From Rhodoferax sp. U2-2l (GTDB lineage: Bacteria; Pseudomonadota; Gammaproteobacteria; Burkholderiales; Burkholderiaceae_C), in assembly GCF_020594515.1 (NCBI RefSeq), contig NZ_JAJCTH010000021.1, positions 22,773 through 86,772 on the forward strand: DNA of 64,000 bases. The letters are read 5' to 3'. Shown one piece after another: positions 17,273 to 27,109 of the stretch. The stretch's first letter is position 1. Every line of letters begins with the position of its first letter. A program made the translations under genes and the position numbers. Under the pieces are notes generated by a model. It saw nothing but the letters and a program-made list of their open reading frames with translations, was not told the DNA's origin and did not search any database.

Positions 17273-18364
17273 CTATTTCAGGTCTTCAGCCAGCACGTTG
17301 ATGATGCGCTGGGCATCTGCCACCACGGCCGCAGAACCATCGGCGTTTTGTACCGAGACGGTGCTGGCGTTGCCCTGGCTGACCACCGACACGCGGAACC
17401 TTTGCGGCTTGGCATCAGGTTTGGAACCACTGAACAGCTTGCTGAAGAAGCCGGGTTCTTCTTTTTCCTTGTCGGCGTTGGGGGCCACATAACGCACAAA
17501 GTACAGGCCCTTGCTGCGGTCACGGTCTTCCACGGTGAAGTTGGTGCGGTCCAAGGAGAGGCCGACCCGGCGCCAGGCGCGGTCAAACCCATCAGCCAGT
17601 TGCAGCACCGGCTGGCCGCCAACGGCTGCAACCTGGGTGGTTTCCTTGACCACACCTGCCGCCACCAGGGCCTTGGACTGCTCTTGCGAGACGCCCAGTT
17701 TGACCATCAGGCGGCGCAAAAATTCCGCTTCCAGCTCGGGGTCAGCCGCGCGGGGCTGCCACACGGTGCGGTCTTGTTCCTTGCTGTCGTACACCTCGAC
17801 CATGCCACGGTGGCTGATGAAAATCTCGGTGCTGCCATCGGCACTGCGCTCCAGCCGGGTGCGGAACTTGTCGCGCTCACCGGTGGAATACAGCGAGTCA
17901 AACACCTTGCCCAGTGTGGCGCGGACGAAATCCTGCGGGATCTTGGCGCGGTTCTCGGCCCAGTCGGTTTCCATGATGCCCAGATTGGCCTGGTCCATCG
18001 CCAGCAAGAAGCCGTTGTCCTGCCAGAACTCTTTGACCGGCTCCCACAGCTTGTCGGCCGGGCGGCTGACCACCAGCCAGCGTGTGTTGCCCGCGCGCTC
18101 GATGCGCACATCACCCAGGCTGGCGGTGGCGGTCGGGGTCGCCTGCACGGTGGTCTGGCCGAGCTGGTAGCTGGACGCGGTCACGGCAGCGCCGGGCACG
18201 TTGTAACGCGTGTCTTTGGACAGCTGGGTCAGATCGGGCGGCACTTCCAGCGTGGGGGCCTTGACGGCGGCGCTTTTGTAGTCCACCTTGTCGCTTTGCA
18301 GTACCGAGCAGGCGCTCAATGCAACGGTCAGGCCAAGCAGCGCAAATTTGGGGAAATGGTTCAC
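17273..18364 (-). CDS. bamC: Outer membrane protein assembly factor BamC (NlpB/DapX-like lipoprotein)
   Basis: Lipoprotein of the BAM complex that inserts beta-barrel proteins into the outer membrane. GTG 18364 was chosen because it follows a GAAGGG ribosome site and gives a short lipoprotein signal (VNHFPKFALLGLTVALSAC, lipobox LSAC with Cys19). The mature part has the BamC start DKVDYKSA and APTLEVPPDLT, then two helix-grip domains (NTRWLVVSRPADKLWEPVKEF, and FDRAWRRVGLSLDR). It has 363 residues. It lies 37 bp after dapA, the classic dapA-bamC pair, and ends at a strong terminator. Confidence 0.9.
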   Translation of the reverse strand: MNHFPKFALLGLTVALSACSVLQSDKVDYKSAAVKAPTLEVPPDLTQLSKDTRYNVPGAAVTASSYQLGQTTVQATPTATASLGDVRIERAGNTRWLVVSRPADKLWEPVKEFWQDNGFLLAMDQANLGIMETDWAENRAKIPQDFVRATLGKVFDSLYSTGERDKFRTRLERSADGSTEIFISHRGMVEVYDSKEQDRTVWQPRAADPELEAEFLRRLMVKLGVSQEQSKALVAAGVVKETTQVAAVGGQPVLQLADGFDRAWRRVGLSLDRTNFTVEDRDRSKGLYFVRYVAPNADKEKEEPGFFSKLFSGSKPDAKPQRFRVSVVSQGNASTVSVQNADGSAAVVADAQRIINVLAEDLK

Positions 18365-18401
18365 GAAATACCCTTCAGGAAAAGAAGTCGGCGGTGCCCG
18401 C

Positions 18402-19295
18402 TTACAGCAGGCCCACGTCACGCAGCGCAGCTTCCACCACGGGCTGGCTGGCGGGCGAGAGTTCAGTCAAGGGCAGGCGCAGGGTCGGGCCACACAGGCC
18501 CAGGCGGCTGGCGGCCCACTTCACGGGAATGGGGTTGGCTTCCACAAACAGGTTCTTGTGCAGCGGCATCAGTTTGAATTGGATCGCCATGGCGGCCTTC
18601 ACGTCACCAGCGATGGCCGCTACGCACAGCTCGTGCATCAAGCGGGGTGCCACGTTGGCGGTGACGCTGATGTTGCCCTGGCCACCGCACAGCATGAGCG
18701 CCACGGCGGTGGGGTCGTCACCCGAGTAAATGGCAAAGTCTTCCGGGGTTTCGCGGATCAGCCACTGGGCGCGGGCGATGTCGCCGGTGGCTTCCTTGAT
18801 GCCGATGATGCCAGGCACCTGCGTCAGACGCAGCACGGTCTCCAGCGCCATGTCGGCCACCGAACGGCCGGGCACGTTGTACAGCACCATGGGCAAGTCA
18901 ACCGCCTCGGCAATCGCCTTGAAGTGCCGGTATTGACCCTCTTGGGTGGGCTTGTTGTAGTACGGCACCACTTGCAGCTGGCAATCCGCGCCAACTTTTT
19001 TGGCAAAACCCGCGAGCTCAATGGCCTCGGCGGTGCAGTTGGAGCCACAGCCCGCCATGATCGGCACCCGGCCCGCGGCCTGCTCGACCGACACGCGGAT
19101 CACTTCGCAGTTTTCCTGGATGCTGACGGTGGGGGATTCGCCGGTGGTCCCCACCACGCCGATGCAGTCGGTGCCCTCGGCAATGTGCCAGTCGATCAGT
19201 TTGCGCAGCGCCGGGTAATCGACGGCGCCGTCAGGCAACATGGGGGTGATCAGCGCAACGATGCTGCCGGTGATGGGGCGGGAAAGAGTGGTCAT
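18402..19295 (-). CDS. dapA: 4-hydroxy-tetrahydrodipicolinate synthase
   Basis: Condenses pyruvate and aspartate semialdehyde in the lysine/diaminopimelate pathway. Of 297 residues; the TIM-barrel motifs are [11 protein letters not shown] (pyruvate-binding Thr-Thr), [13 protein letters not shown] (catalytic Tyr) and the Schiff-base Lys in [10 protein letters not shown]. The ATG at 19295 gives the standard N-terminus ([11 protein letters not shown]). It lies between a methyltransferase gene (27 bp upstream) and bamC, all leftward, so it is probably part of a longer transcript. Confidence 0.97.
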   Translation of the reverse strand: MTTLSRPITGSIVALITPMLPDGAVDYPALRKLIDWHIAEGTDCIGVVGTTGESPTVSIQENCEVIRVSVEQAAGRVPIMAGCGSNCTAEAIELAGFAKKVGADCQLQVVPYYNKPTQEGQYRHFKAIAEAVDLPMVLYNVPGRSVADMALETVLRLTQVPGIIGIKEATGDIARAQWLIRETPEDFAIYSGDDPTAVALMLCGGQGNISVTANVAPRLMHELCVAAIAGDVKAAMAIQFKLMPLHKNLFVEANPIPVKWAASRLGLCGPTLRLPLTELSPASQPVVEAALRDVGLL

Positions 19296-19322
19296 CTTGG
19301 GGGCGTGCTCCAGGTTAGCCGC

Positions 19323-19907
19323 TTATTCTAGCGAGAGTGGGTAGCGCGACGGGCCGCATGCCTCGCTGGTGAACCCGGGCGCGGCGACGGCCGCAATGCG
19401 CTGCACAAAACGCTCTGGTCGGGGTAAAAAGCCGTTTTCGTATGCCACCACGTTCAAGCCTTGGCACAGGTGCAGCAACTCGCCAGGCTGCAGCAAAAAG
19501 TCGGGCCGAGAGGGTTTACCCACCGTCTCGTTGCCAGCGGCGAAGGTCTCGTACAGCAGCACACCGCCCGGCGCGAGGCTGTGTAACAGGGTGGGGAACA
19601 GCGTCCGCCACAGGTAGTTGGTGACCACCACCAGATCAAACTGCCGGGGTGCGCCATCTTCAAGCAACGGCCAGGGGGCGTTCTCCAGATCGGCTTGGAT
19701 GGCATGGCCATGGGCGCGGGCGCTGCTCAGGGCTTCTTCGGAGCGGTCCAGGCCGGTGACTTGGAACCCCTGCGCCGCCAGCCAGGCCATGTGTCGGCCG
19801 TGGCCACAGGCCACATCCAGTGCACTGCCGCCGGGTTGGGCCAGATGCGCCCAGCGGCGCACCCAGGCCGAGGGTTCGCCCGTGCCGTGTGCGCTGGCCT
19901 GGGACAT
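19323..19907 (-). CDS. SAM-dependent class I methyltransferase
   Basis: A 194-residue methyltransferase. Motif I SALDVACGHGRHMAWLAAQGFQVTGLDRS (split here into its GxGxG-like core ACGHG and acidic loop end D) and FDLVVVTNYLWRTLFPTL (motif IV region) are clear, and PGGVLLYETFA is motif VI. It resembles the tellurite-resistance TehB/thiopurine methyltransferase group, but no substrate can be named. It is the gene before dapA in a leftward unit; co-location with dapA does not imply a lysine role. Confidence 0.85.
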   Translation of the reverse strand: MSQASAHGTGEPSAWVRRWAHLAQPGGSALDVACGHGRHMAWLAAQGFQVTGLDRSEEALSSARAHGHAIQADLENAPWPLLEDGAPRQFDLVVVTNYLWRTLFPTLLHSLAPGGVLLYETFAAGNETVGKPSRPDFLLQPGELLHLCQGLNVVAYENGFLPRPERFVQRIAAVAAPGFTSEACGPSRYPLSLE

Positions 19908-19927
19908 GGCGGCAGGTGGGGTCGCGT

Positions 19928-20053
19928 TCAGAAGCAGCTCCAGAGCTGGTTGGCCAGGCTCATCAAGAAGTCGGGTCGGCCATACAGGCTGAACACCAGC
20001 ATCAGAACGCCCAGCAAGGCGGCGACCCCGATCAGTTTGACGGCGGGTTTCAT
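19928..20053 (-). CDS. Small single-pass membrane protein, 41 aa
   Basis: A short gene read directly from the minus strand: ATG at 20053-20051, TGA at 19930-19928. The product begins MKPAVKLIGVAALLGVLMLV, has one hydrophobic segment (about residues 6-24), then GRPDFLMSLANQLWSCF. It fits tightly between the MFS gene (stop 4 bp upstream) and the methyltransferase gene (start 20 bp downstream), as expected of a real operon member. I do not recognise a named family. The clear membrane helix followed by an amphipathic Trp/Cys tail argues against chance. The function is unknown. Confidence 0.6.
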   Translation of the reverse strand: MKPAVKLIGVAALLGVLMLVFSLYGRPDFLMSLANQLWSCF

Positions 20054-20057
20054 GGCG

Positions 20058-21278
20058 TCAGGCGGCTTGTGGCGCGGGCGCACGCACGATGGCTGCCTCT
20101 TTGATCGGCAGGTTCAGCAGCGCCGCCACCACACCCAGCGCAATGGCGATGTACCAGACGATGTCATAACTGCCCGTGCTGTCATACAACACACCGCCGA
20201 GCCAGACCCCCAGAAACGAGCCGATCTGGTGGCTGAAAAACACAAACCCGCCCAGCATCGACAAATGCGCCACACCAAAAATCTGCGCCACCGCCGCGTT
20301 GGTAGGCGGCACGGTGGACAGCCACAACAAGCCCATCACGGCGGAAAACACATACACACTCATCGGTGTCAAAGGCACCAGCAAAAACACGCTGATGACG
20401 ATGGCGCGGGTGAAATAAATGAACGCCAGGATGTGTTTCTTCTGCATCCGCTGCCCCAATACGCCTGATGCATAGGTGCCAAACACATTGAACAGCCCGA
20501 TCAGCGCCAGCGAATAACTCGCCACCTGCGGCGACAGGCCGTGGTCTTTCAGGTAGCTGGGCATATGCACGCCGATAAACACCACCTGGAACCCGCAGAC
20601 AAAGTAGCCTGCCATCAGCAGCTGGAAGCTGCGGTAGTGCAGTGCTTCGCGCAGCGCCTGCAAAATCGACTGCTCACGAAAATGCCCGGCACCACCCCGA
20701 AAGTCCGGCTCGCGCAGCCACCAGGCCAGCGGAATCATCAGCAATGAGGCGCCCGCCAGCACCACCAGCGCCTCTTGCCAGCCGAACCGGTCGATCAGAA
20801 AACCTTCGGTGGGCACCATCAAAAACTGGCCAAACGACCCGGCCGCAGCGGCAATGCCCATGGCCCAGGAGCGTTTGCTGGCATGCACGTTGCGCCCGAT
20901 CACGCCATACACGATGGCGTAAGTGGTGCCCGCCTGCGCCAGCCCGATCAGCACCCCGGTCGTGAGCGCAAACATCACCGGCGAGGTGGCATAGGCCATG
21001 CCCACCAGCCCCAGCGCGTAAAAGACCGCCCCGGCCACAATCACCCGAAAGGCGCCAAACCGGTCGGCCAGCATGCCGGCAAAAATACCGGCCAACCCCC
21101 ACACCAGGTTTTGCAGCGCCAGCGCCAGCGCAAAGGTTTCCCGGCCCCAGTTCTGGTCTTGCGTGATGGGTTGCAGCCACAAGCCAAAGCCGTGCCGGAT
21201 GCCCATGGACACGGTCACGATGGCGGCGCCGCAGATCAGGATTTGCTGGGTGGAGAGTTGGCGGGTGGTGTAAGGCAT
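20058..21278 (-). CDS. Major facilitator superfamily transporter
   Basis: Inner-membrane transporter of 406 residues with about 12 hydrophobic segments. The loop 2-3 signature is AGMLADRFGAFRV; the first helix has GIRHGFGLWLQPIT, a pattern seen in MFS members related to the oxalate/formate antiporter and monocarboxylate group. I chose ATG 21278 (MPYTTRQLSTQQIL); the open frame upstream is a hydrophilic Arg-rich stretch without family resemblance. It is first of the leftward unit MFS - 41 aa - methyltransferase - dapA - bamC and is divergent from parE. The substrate is unknown. Confidence 0.85.
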   Translation of the reverse strand: MPYTTRQLSTQQILICGAAIVTVSMGIRHGFGLWLQPITQDQNWGRETFALALALQNLVWGLAGIFAGMLADRFGAFRVIVAGAVFYALGLVGMAYATSPVMFALTTGVLIGLAQAGTTYAIVYGVIGRNVHASKRSWAMGIAAAAGSFGQFLMVPTEGFLIDRFGWQEALVVLAGASLLMIPLAWWLREPDFRGGAGHFREQSILQALREALHYRSFQLLMAGYFVCGFQVVFIGVHMPSYLKDHGLSPQVASYSLALIGLFNVFGTYASGVLGQRMQKKHILAFIYFTRAIVISVFLLVPLTPMSVYVFSAVMGLLWLSTVPPTNAAVAQIFGVAHLSMLGGFVFFSHQIGSFLGVWLGGVLYDSTGSYDIVWYIAIALGVVAALLNLPIKEAAIVRAPAPQAA

Positions 21279-21337
21279 CGGTCGAATATACCGAAATGAC
21301 CGACGAATTTCCGCGTCCGGGTCTCGTCGTTTTTCAT

Positions 21338-21401
21338 CGCCCCTGAAGTGTGAGACCCGTCTCGGGTCGTGGCCTGGGGAAGTCACTTCAAGTCCGGGGC
21401 G
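21338..21401. repeat. Nested inverted repeats between the MFS gene and parE
   Basis: Three nested complementary pairs: CGCCCC (21338-21343) with GGGGCG (21396-21401), GAAGTG (21345-21350) with CACTTC (21384-21389), and the inner hairpin GACCCG-TCT-CGGGTC (21354-21368). It lies in the 216-bp divergent region. It could be a structured leader or regulator site; no function is shown by sequence alone. Confidence 0.45.
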
Positions 21402-21494
21402 AAAGCGCCAGACAACACGACAGCCAAGAGCGCTCACGTCAGGAGCTGTGGATGCATCCAGTTGTTTGGCATGCCAAGATTAGAATCGTAGGCT

Positions 21495-23465
21495 ATGGCT
21501 ACCAAACCCAACTCTGAATACTCTGAAGGTTCGATCCGCGTTTTGAAGGGGCTCGAGCCCGTCAAACAGCGTCCGGGCATGTACACCCGCACCGACAACC
21601 CCTTGCACATCATCCAGGAAGTGCTGGACAACGCGGCCGACGAAGCGCTGGCCGGGCATGGCAAAAAAATCAAGGTCACGGTGTTTGCCGACGGCTCGGT
21701 CAGCATTGAGGACGATGGCCGTGGCATCCCGTTTGGTCTGCACCCAACAGAAAACGCACCGGTGATTGAGCTGGTGTTCACCCAGTTGCACGCTGGCGGC
21801 AAGTTCGACAAGGGCAGCGGCGGTGCCTACAGCTTCTCGGGCGGGCTACACGGTGTGGGTGTCAGCGTGACCAATGCCTTGAGCAGCCGACTGGAGGCCA
21901 CCACCTACCGCGAGAGCCAGGTGGCACGGTTGGTGTTCTCGGGCGGTGATGTGATCGAGCCTTTGAATGTGCGACCAGCTGGTGACGGCGAGCGGCGCAG
22001 CGGCACCTTGGTGCGGGTCTGGCCCGATGCCAAGTATTTTGAATCGATGAGCTTGCCAATGGCGCACCTGGAGCATCTGCTGCGCAGCAAGGCGGTGTTG
22101 ATGCCTGGTGTCACGGTGAGCCTGACGCAAGAAAAAACCAAGGAAACCCAGACCTGGCTGTTCAAAGGTGGCCTGCGTGACTATGTGACCCAGACCCTGA
22201 CGGCCGAGCCGGTGATCCCGCTGTTTGAAGGCGCCGGTTTTGCCGACGCGCAGAACGACAGTTTTGCCGACGGTGAAGGTGCGGCCTGGTGTGTGGCCTT
22301 CACCGAAGACGGTCAGCCGGTGCGTGAGAGTTATGTGAATCTGATCCCGACCACGGCCGGTGGCACCCACGAGTCCGGCCTGCGTGATGGCTTGTTCACC
22401 GCGGTCAAGAGTTTTGTCGAGTTGCATTCGCTGCTGCCCAAGGGCGTCAAGCTGTTGCCTGACGATGTGTTTGCGCGCGCCAGTTATGTGCTCTCGACCA
22501 AGGTGCTGGACCCGCAGTTCCAGGGTCAGATCAAGGAGCGCCTCAACTCGCGCGACGCGGTGCGGCTGGTGTCGAGTTTTGTGCGCCCGGCGCTGGAGTT
22601 ATGGCTCAACCAGAACGTGGAACACGGCAAGAAGCTGGCCGAACTCGCGATCAAGGCCGCCCAAAGCCGCCAGAAGGCAAGCCAGAAGGTTGAAAAACGC
22701 AAAGGCTCAGGCGTGGCGGTGTTGCCCGGCAAACTGACCGACTGCGAAAGCCGAGATATTCTTGAGAACGAGATGTTCCTGGTTGAAGGTGACTCGGCCG
22801 GTGGCAGCGCCAAGATGGGCCGCAACAAGGAAAGCCAGGCGGTGCTGCCCTTGCGCGGCAAGGTGCTCAACACCTGGGAGGTTGAGCGCGACCGGCTGTT
22901 TGCCAACAACGAAATCCACGACATCGCGGTGGCGATTGGTGTGGACCCGCACGGCGCCAACGATGCACCGGACTTGAGCGGTCTGCGTTACGGCAAGATT
23001 TGTATCCTGAGTGATGCGGACGTGGACGGTTCACACATCCAGGTGCTGCTGCTCACGCTGTTTTTCAAACACTTTCCCAAGTTAGTCGACGCTGGCCACA
23101 TCTATGTCGCCCGTCCACCGCTGTTCCGGGTGGATGCGCCAGCGCGTGGCAAGAAGCCGGCGTCCAAGGCCTATGCGCTGGATGACGGTGAACTGACTGT
23201 GATCCTGGACAAGTTGCGCAAGGAAGGCGTGCGCGAAGGCGCCTGGACCATCAGCCGCTTCAAAGGCCTGGGCGAGATGAATGCCGAACAGCTGTGGGAC
23301 ACCACCCTGAACCCCGACACCCGCCGCCTGCTGCAGGTGGGGCTGGGCGGTTTAGACACCACACAGACCGCCGAGCTGATGACCAAGCTCATGGGCAAGG
23401 GTGAAGCCGGTGCCCGGCGCGACCTGATGGAGTTGCACGGCGATTCGGTGGACCTGGATATTTAG
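21495..23465 (+). CDS. parE: DNA topoisomerase IV subunit B
   Basis: ATPase subunit of topoisomerase IV, which decatenates daughter chromosomes. The 656-residue length, without the extra domain of gyrase B of gammaproteobacteria, and adjacency to parC favour ParE. The GHKL ATP site shows EVLDNAADEALAG, DDGRGIPFGLHP and SGGLHGVGVSVTNALS; the TOPRIM domain shows LVEGDSAGGSAKMGR and LSDADVDGSHIQ; the C-terminus has FKGLGEMNAEQLWDTT. The ATG at 21495 gives the standard N-terminus SEYSEGSIRVLKGLEPVKQRPGMY (shown only in part by the family). Confidence 0.96.
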   Translation: MATKPNSEYSEGSIRVLKGLEPVKQRPGMYTRTDNPLHIIQEVLDNAADEALAGHGKKIKVTVFADGSVSIEDDGRGIPFGLHPTENAPVIELVFTQLHAGGKFDKGSGGAYSFSGGLHGVGVSVTNALSSRLEATTYRESQVARLVFSGGDVIEPLNVRPAGDGERRSGTLVRVWPDAKYFESMSLPMAHLEHLLRSKAVLMPGVTVSLTQEKTKETQTWLFKGGLRDYVTQTLTAEPVIPLFEGAGFADAQNDSFADGEGAAWCVAFTEDGQPVRESYVNLIPTTAGGTHESGLRDGLFTAVKSFVELHSLLPKGVKLLPDDVFARASYVLSTKVLDPQFQGQIKERLNSRDAVRLVSSFVRPALELWLNQNVEHGKKLAELAIKAAQSRQKASQKVEKRKGSGVAVLPGKLTDCESRDILENEMFLVEGDSAGGSAKMGRNKESQAVLPLRGKVLNTWEVERDRLFANNEIHDIAVAIGVDPHGANDAPDLSGLRYGKICILSDADVDGSHIQVLLLTLFFKHFPKLVDAGHIYVARPPLFRVDAPARGKKPASKAYALDDGELTVILDKLRKEGVREGAWTISRFKGLGEMNAEQLWDTTLNPDTRRLLQVGLGGLDTTQTAELMTKLMGKGEAGARRDLMELHGDSVDLDI

Positions 23466-23479
23466 TCATTTTTGCCTTC

Positions 23480-23508
23480 AGCCCTTACAAGTCAAGGGCT
23501 AACAGCTA
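23480..23508. repeat. Intergenic hairpin between parE and parC
   Basis: The stem AGCCCTT (23480-23486) / AAGGGCT (23494-23500) with loop ACAAGTC, followed by AACAGCTA. The same core plus the AGCTA end occurs after alaS (1917-1945). It lies 15 bp after the parE stop within a likely two-gene unit. Confidence 0.5.
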
Positions 23509-23540
23509 CAACAGTCAGAGCAGATCACAAGAGTTTCCCC

Positions 23541-25940
23541 ATGACCGACATCATTTTGATTGACCCACCGCAGCCCAGCCAACCTGATGCGGACGAGACC
23601 CCCAGCCTGGCCAGTTACGCCCAGCGTGCTTACCTGGAGTACGCGCTCAGTGTGGTCAAGGGCCGCGCCTTGCCCGACGTCTGTGACGGCCAGAAGCCGG
23701 TGCAGCGCCGCATCTTGTACGCCATGTCGCGCATGGGCTTAGGGTTTGGTGGCGCCAATGGCAATGTCGGAGCCAAGCCGGTCAAGTGCGCCCGCGTGGT
23801 GGGTGATGTGCTGGGCCGTTACCACCCGCACGGCGACAGCGCGGCTTATGACGCGCTGGTGCGTATGGCGCAAGACTTTTCCCAGCGTTACCCGCTGATC
23901 GACGGCCAGGGCAACTTTGGCAGCCGTGACGGCGACGGTGCCGCTGCCATGCGTTACACCGAAGCGCGCCTGGCCAAAATCACCAGCCTGCTGCTCGACG
24001 AAATCGACGAAGGCACGGTCGACTTCACACCGAATTACGACGGATCCACCGAAGAGCCTCGCCAGCTGCCCGCCCGCCTGCCGTTTGCGCTGCTCAACGG
24101 CGCCAGCGGTATTGCGGTCGGTTTGGCCACCGAAATCCCGAGCCACAACCTGGGTGAAGTGGCACAAGCTTGTGTGGCGCTGATCAAGAACCCCGAGCTG
24201 ACTGACGACGAGTTGTTCTCCCTGGTGCCCGGGCCGGATTACCCAGGCGGAGGCCAGATCATCAGCAGCGCGGGTGAAATTGCCGAGGCGTATCGCACAG
24301 GCCGGGGCTCGCTCAAATGCCGTGCGCGCTGGAAGATCGAGGACCTGGCGCGTGGCCAGTGGCAGCTGGTGGTCACTGAGTTGCCGCCCGGTGTCAGCAC
24401 CCAGCGTGTGCTCGAAGAGATTGAGGACCTGAGCAACCCCAAGGTCAAGGCCGGCAAAAAAGCGCTCACGCTGGAGCAAAACCAGCTCAAGGCCACGCTG
24501 CTGTCGGTGCTTGACGGCGTGCGTGACGAGTCCAGCAAAGACGCCGCCGTGCGCCTGGTGTGTGAGCCCAAAACCAGCCGCATCGGCCAGCAAGAGTTGA
24601 TCAACACCTTGCTGGCGCACACCAGCCTGGAAACCAGCAGCCCGATCAACCTGACCATGATTGGCCTGGACGGCCGACCGACCCAAAAGTCGCTGCGCCA
24701 GATGTTCACCGAGTGGATTGCGTTCCGCCAGACCACCATTGAGCGGCGTTCGCAACACCGTTTGAACAAGGTGCTCGATCGCATTCACATCCTGGAGGGC
24801 AGGGCGCTGGTGCTGCTCAACATTGACGAGGTGATCGCCATCATCCGCCAGGCGGACGAGCCCAAGGCTGCGTTGATTGAGCGTTTTAGATTGTCTGAAC
24901 GCCAAGCCGAAGACATCCTCGAAATCCGCTTGCGCCAATTGGCCCGGCTGGAAGCGATCAAGATTGAGCAGGAGTTGGCTGGTCTGCGTGGTGAGCAGCA
25001 AAAGCTCGAAGAACTGCTGGGCAACCCCGCCGTGTTGCGCCGCCTGATGGTCAAGGAAATTGAGGCCGATGCCAAAACCTTTGCCGACCCGCGCCGCACC
25101 CTGATCCAGGCGGAGAAAAAAGTCGTGCTGGAAGTCAAGGTGGTGGACGAACCGGTGACGGTGGTGGTCAGCCAAAAAGGCTGGGTGCGCGCCCAAAAGG
25201 GCTGGGCCAAAGAGCGTGCGGCGGGTGCCGGCACGGCAACTACCAGTGCAACTCAGCCGGAATACACCTTCAAGGCTGGTGACGCGTTGTACGGAACCTT
25301 TGAATGCCGCACCATCGACACCTTGCTGGCTTTTGGCAGCAACGGCCGTGTCTATTCAGTGCCAGTGTCGCTGTTGCCGGGTGGCCGTGGTGACGGTCAG
25401 CCGATCACCAGCCTGATCGAATTGGAAGCAGGCACCCAGCTGCTGTATTACTTTGCCGGGCCGGTGAGCGCCACGCTGCTGCTCTCTAGCTCCGCCGCGT
25501 ATGGTTTCCTGGCCTCGGTGGAGAACATGGTCAGCAAGTTCAAGGCGGGCAAGGCCTTTGTCACGGTCAACGAGGGCGAGGTGTTGTGCGCGCCTTCGGT
25601 GGTGGCCTGTGATGCGGGCTCGGCGCCGTGGCCAGCCGCCACCCATGTGGCCTGTGCGTCGACCGGCGGGCGGATTTTGACGTTTGAGCTCAGTGAACTC
25701 AAAACCATGGCCAATGGCGGGCGTGGTCTGATGTTGATCGACCTGGAAGACAAAGACACGCTGGCTGGTGCCTGCGCCTACAACCGCAGTGTGCGCATCG
25801 ACGGCATTGGCCGCGGTGGCAAAGTGCGTGACGAAACCCTGGAAATCCGCAGTCTCAACAACGCCCGGGCCGCGCGTGCGCGCAAGGGCAAGCTGGCCGA
25901 TCTGGGCTTCAAACCAGCGTCGATTGCGCGGGTGGCATAG
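23541..25940 (+). CDS. parC: DNA topoisomerase IV subunit A
   Basis: DNA-cleaving subunit of topoisomerase IV, 799 residues from ATG 23541 ([10 protein letters not shown]); in-frame codons back to 23472 come from the hairpin region and were not used. The active-site Tyr is Y139 in [10 protein letters not shown]. The quinolone-resistance region [12 protein letters not shown] has Ser100 and Asp104, i.e. a fluoroquinolone-sensitive pattern at the Ser. The C-terminal domain contains degenerate beta-pinwheel blades (for example [33 protein letters not shown]) as in ParC. It forms an operon-like pair with parE 75 bp upstream. Confidence 0.96.
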   Translation: MTDIILIDPPQPSQPDADETPSLASYAQRAYLEYALSVVKGRALPDVCDGQKPVQRRILYAMSRMGLGFGGANGNVGAKPVKCARVVGDVLGRYHPHGDSAAYDALVRMAQDFSQRYPLIDGQGNFGSRDGDGAAAMRYTEARLAKITSLLLDEIDEGTVDFTPNYDGSTEEPRQLPARLPFALLNGASGIAVGLATEIPSHNLGEVAQACVALIKNPELTDDELFSLVPGPDYPGGGQIISSAGEIAEAYRTGRGSLKCRARWKIEDLARGQWQLVVTELPPGVSTQRVLEEIEDLSNPKVKAGKKALTLEQNQLKATLLSVLDGVRDESSKDAAVRLVCEPKTSRIGQQELINTLLAHTSLETSSPINLTMIGLDGRPTQKSLRQMFTEWIAFRQTTIERRSQHRLNKVLDRIHILEGRALVLLNIDEVIAIIRQADEPKAALIERFRLSERQAEDILEIRLRQLARLEAIKIEQELAGLRGEQQKLEELLGNPAVLRRLMVKEIEADAKTFADPRRTLIQAEKKVVLEVKVVDEPVTVVVSQKGWVRAQKGWAKERAAGAGTATTSATQPEYTFKAGDALYGTFECRTIDTLLAFGSNGRVYSVPVSLLPGGRGDGQPITSLIELEAGTQLLYYFAGPVSATLLLSSSAAYGFLASVENMVSKFKAGKAFVTVNEGEVLCAPSVVACDAGSAPWPAATHVACASTGGRILTFELSELKTMANGGRGLMLIDLEDKDTLAGACAYNRSVRIDGIGRGGKVRDETLEIRSLNNARAARARKGKLADLGFKPASIARVA

Positions 25941-26273
25941 GTTGGCGCTCGGCCCTGTTCCTATTTCCCCTTGACACGACACGACATGTCCTGACCTGAC
26001 CTGACCTTACGGTGACACCGCCGTGCGTCAGGTCAAGCGCGTGTCACGCTCAACCGACGGCCTTGTGTGGTCAACTGGCATGGTCGGTCTGGCGGCGATG
26101 ATCGGTGTGGCACAAAACGTGCCTCAGCGGGCTGGATGGAATCTGAAAGACGCTCGCCGTGGCAGCGTGTTTGACACCGATCCCGATCTTGACACTGACC
26201 TGGGGGTTTGCCGCAGTGCCGCGACGCTGGCGCGCGCATCTTGCCCAACCCTCTTTTGACTGGAGACTTGACC
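25941..26273. other. Gene-free stretch between parC and the alpha/beta hydrolase gene
   Basis: 333 bp without a convincing gene. It starts with short tandem 5-mers (CACGA twice near 25977-25986, CTGAC three times at 25991-26005). A 78-codon open frame at 26023-26259 has no family resemblance and no clear ribosome site. TTGACA occurs near 26190, but I see no well-spaced -10 box. There is no strong terminator for parC. Confidence 0.5.
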
Positions 26274-27017
26274 ATGCCGTCCGTTTTGATGCTTTGCCCC
26301 GGTCTGATGTGTGACGCCGTTGTTTGGGCACCGCAGGTCCAGGCCTTGTCGGCCACGCGGACCTGCGTGGTGGTGGACTACGGCTTGCGCGATTCGCTGG
26401 CCGACATGGCGCGCCATGTGTTGGCCACCGCGCCCGCCGAGCGTTTTGCCGTGGCTGGTCATTCCATGGGGGGCCGGGTGGCGTTGGAGGTGATGCGCAT
26501 CGCACCTGATCGGGTCAGCCACCTCGCGCTGTTGGACACCGGTATCCACCCGCTGGCTGTGGGCACGCCCGGTGCCACGGAGAAAGCCGGACGACTGGGC
26601 CTGGTCGCCCTGGCGCGTGAGCAAGGGATGCGCACCATGGCCCAGCAGTGGCTGGCCAACATGGTGCACCCGACCGTGCGCGGAACACCGTTGTTTGTGG
26701 CCATCATCGACATGCTGGTGCGCAGCAACGCGGACCAGTTGGCCGCGCAGACGCAGGCGCTTCTGGCGCGGCCCGATGCGGCACCGGTACTGCCCATCAT
26801 CCGCTGCCCGACCTTGCTGCTCACCGGCGAGCAGGACCTGTGGAGCCCGCCCGAGCAGCATGCCGCCATCGCCCGCAAGGTGGCTGATGCGGTGCTCCAT
26901 GTGGTGCCGCGTTGTGGCCACATGAGCACGCTGGAGCAGCCCGACGCCGTGACAGCCGCCCTGGTGACCTGGTTGCAGCGCGAAGGCACGACAGCACACA
27001 AGGCCGACAGCGTGTAA
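26274..27017 (+). CDS. Alpha/beta hydrolase
   Basis: A 247-residue single-domain alpha/beta-hydrolase. The nucleophile elbow is AVAGHSMGGRVALE (Ser64), the acid probably lies in LLTGEQDLWSPPEQH (Asp), and the catalytic His in VVPRCGHMSTLEQPDAV; all three are present, so it should be active. ATG 26274 follows TGGAGACTTG. Substrate not predictable: it could be an esterase, a C-C hydrolase or a thioesterase. The gene is isolated between parC and the glutamine synthetase-like gene. Confidence 0.87.
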   Translation: MPSVLMLCPGLMCDAVVWAPQVQALSATRTCVVVDYGLRDSLADMARHVLATAPAERFAVAGHSMGGRVALEVMRIAPDRVSHLALLDTGIHPLAVGTPGATEKAGRLGLVALAREQGMRTMAQQWLANMVHPTVRGTPLFVAIIDMLVRSNADQLAAQTQALLARPDAAPVLPIIRCPTLLLTGEQDLWSPPEQHAAIARKVADAVLHVVPRCGHMSTLEQPDAVTAALVTWLQREGTTAHKADSV

Positions 27018-27109
27018 CACTTTGGCTGGGTGCCGTGTCGGATAATGCTCAGGGCGCTACGCAAGGCATAGCTATCAGTCAAAGCTAAATAAGGGTTGGA
27101 AGCCAAAAA

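Noticed and set aside
25974..26005. Short tandem 5-mers (CACGA, CTGAC) after parC as a minisatellite or CRISPR-like repeat
   Set aside because: Only two or three copies of 5 bp with no spacers; likely chance or slippage.
26023..26259. A 78-codon plus-strand open frame before the alpha/beta hydrolase gene
   Set aside because: No ribosome site, no recognisable domain, and an Asp/Thr-repeat-like end (DTDPDLDTDL) from simple sequence.
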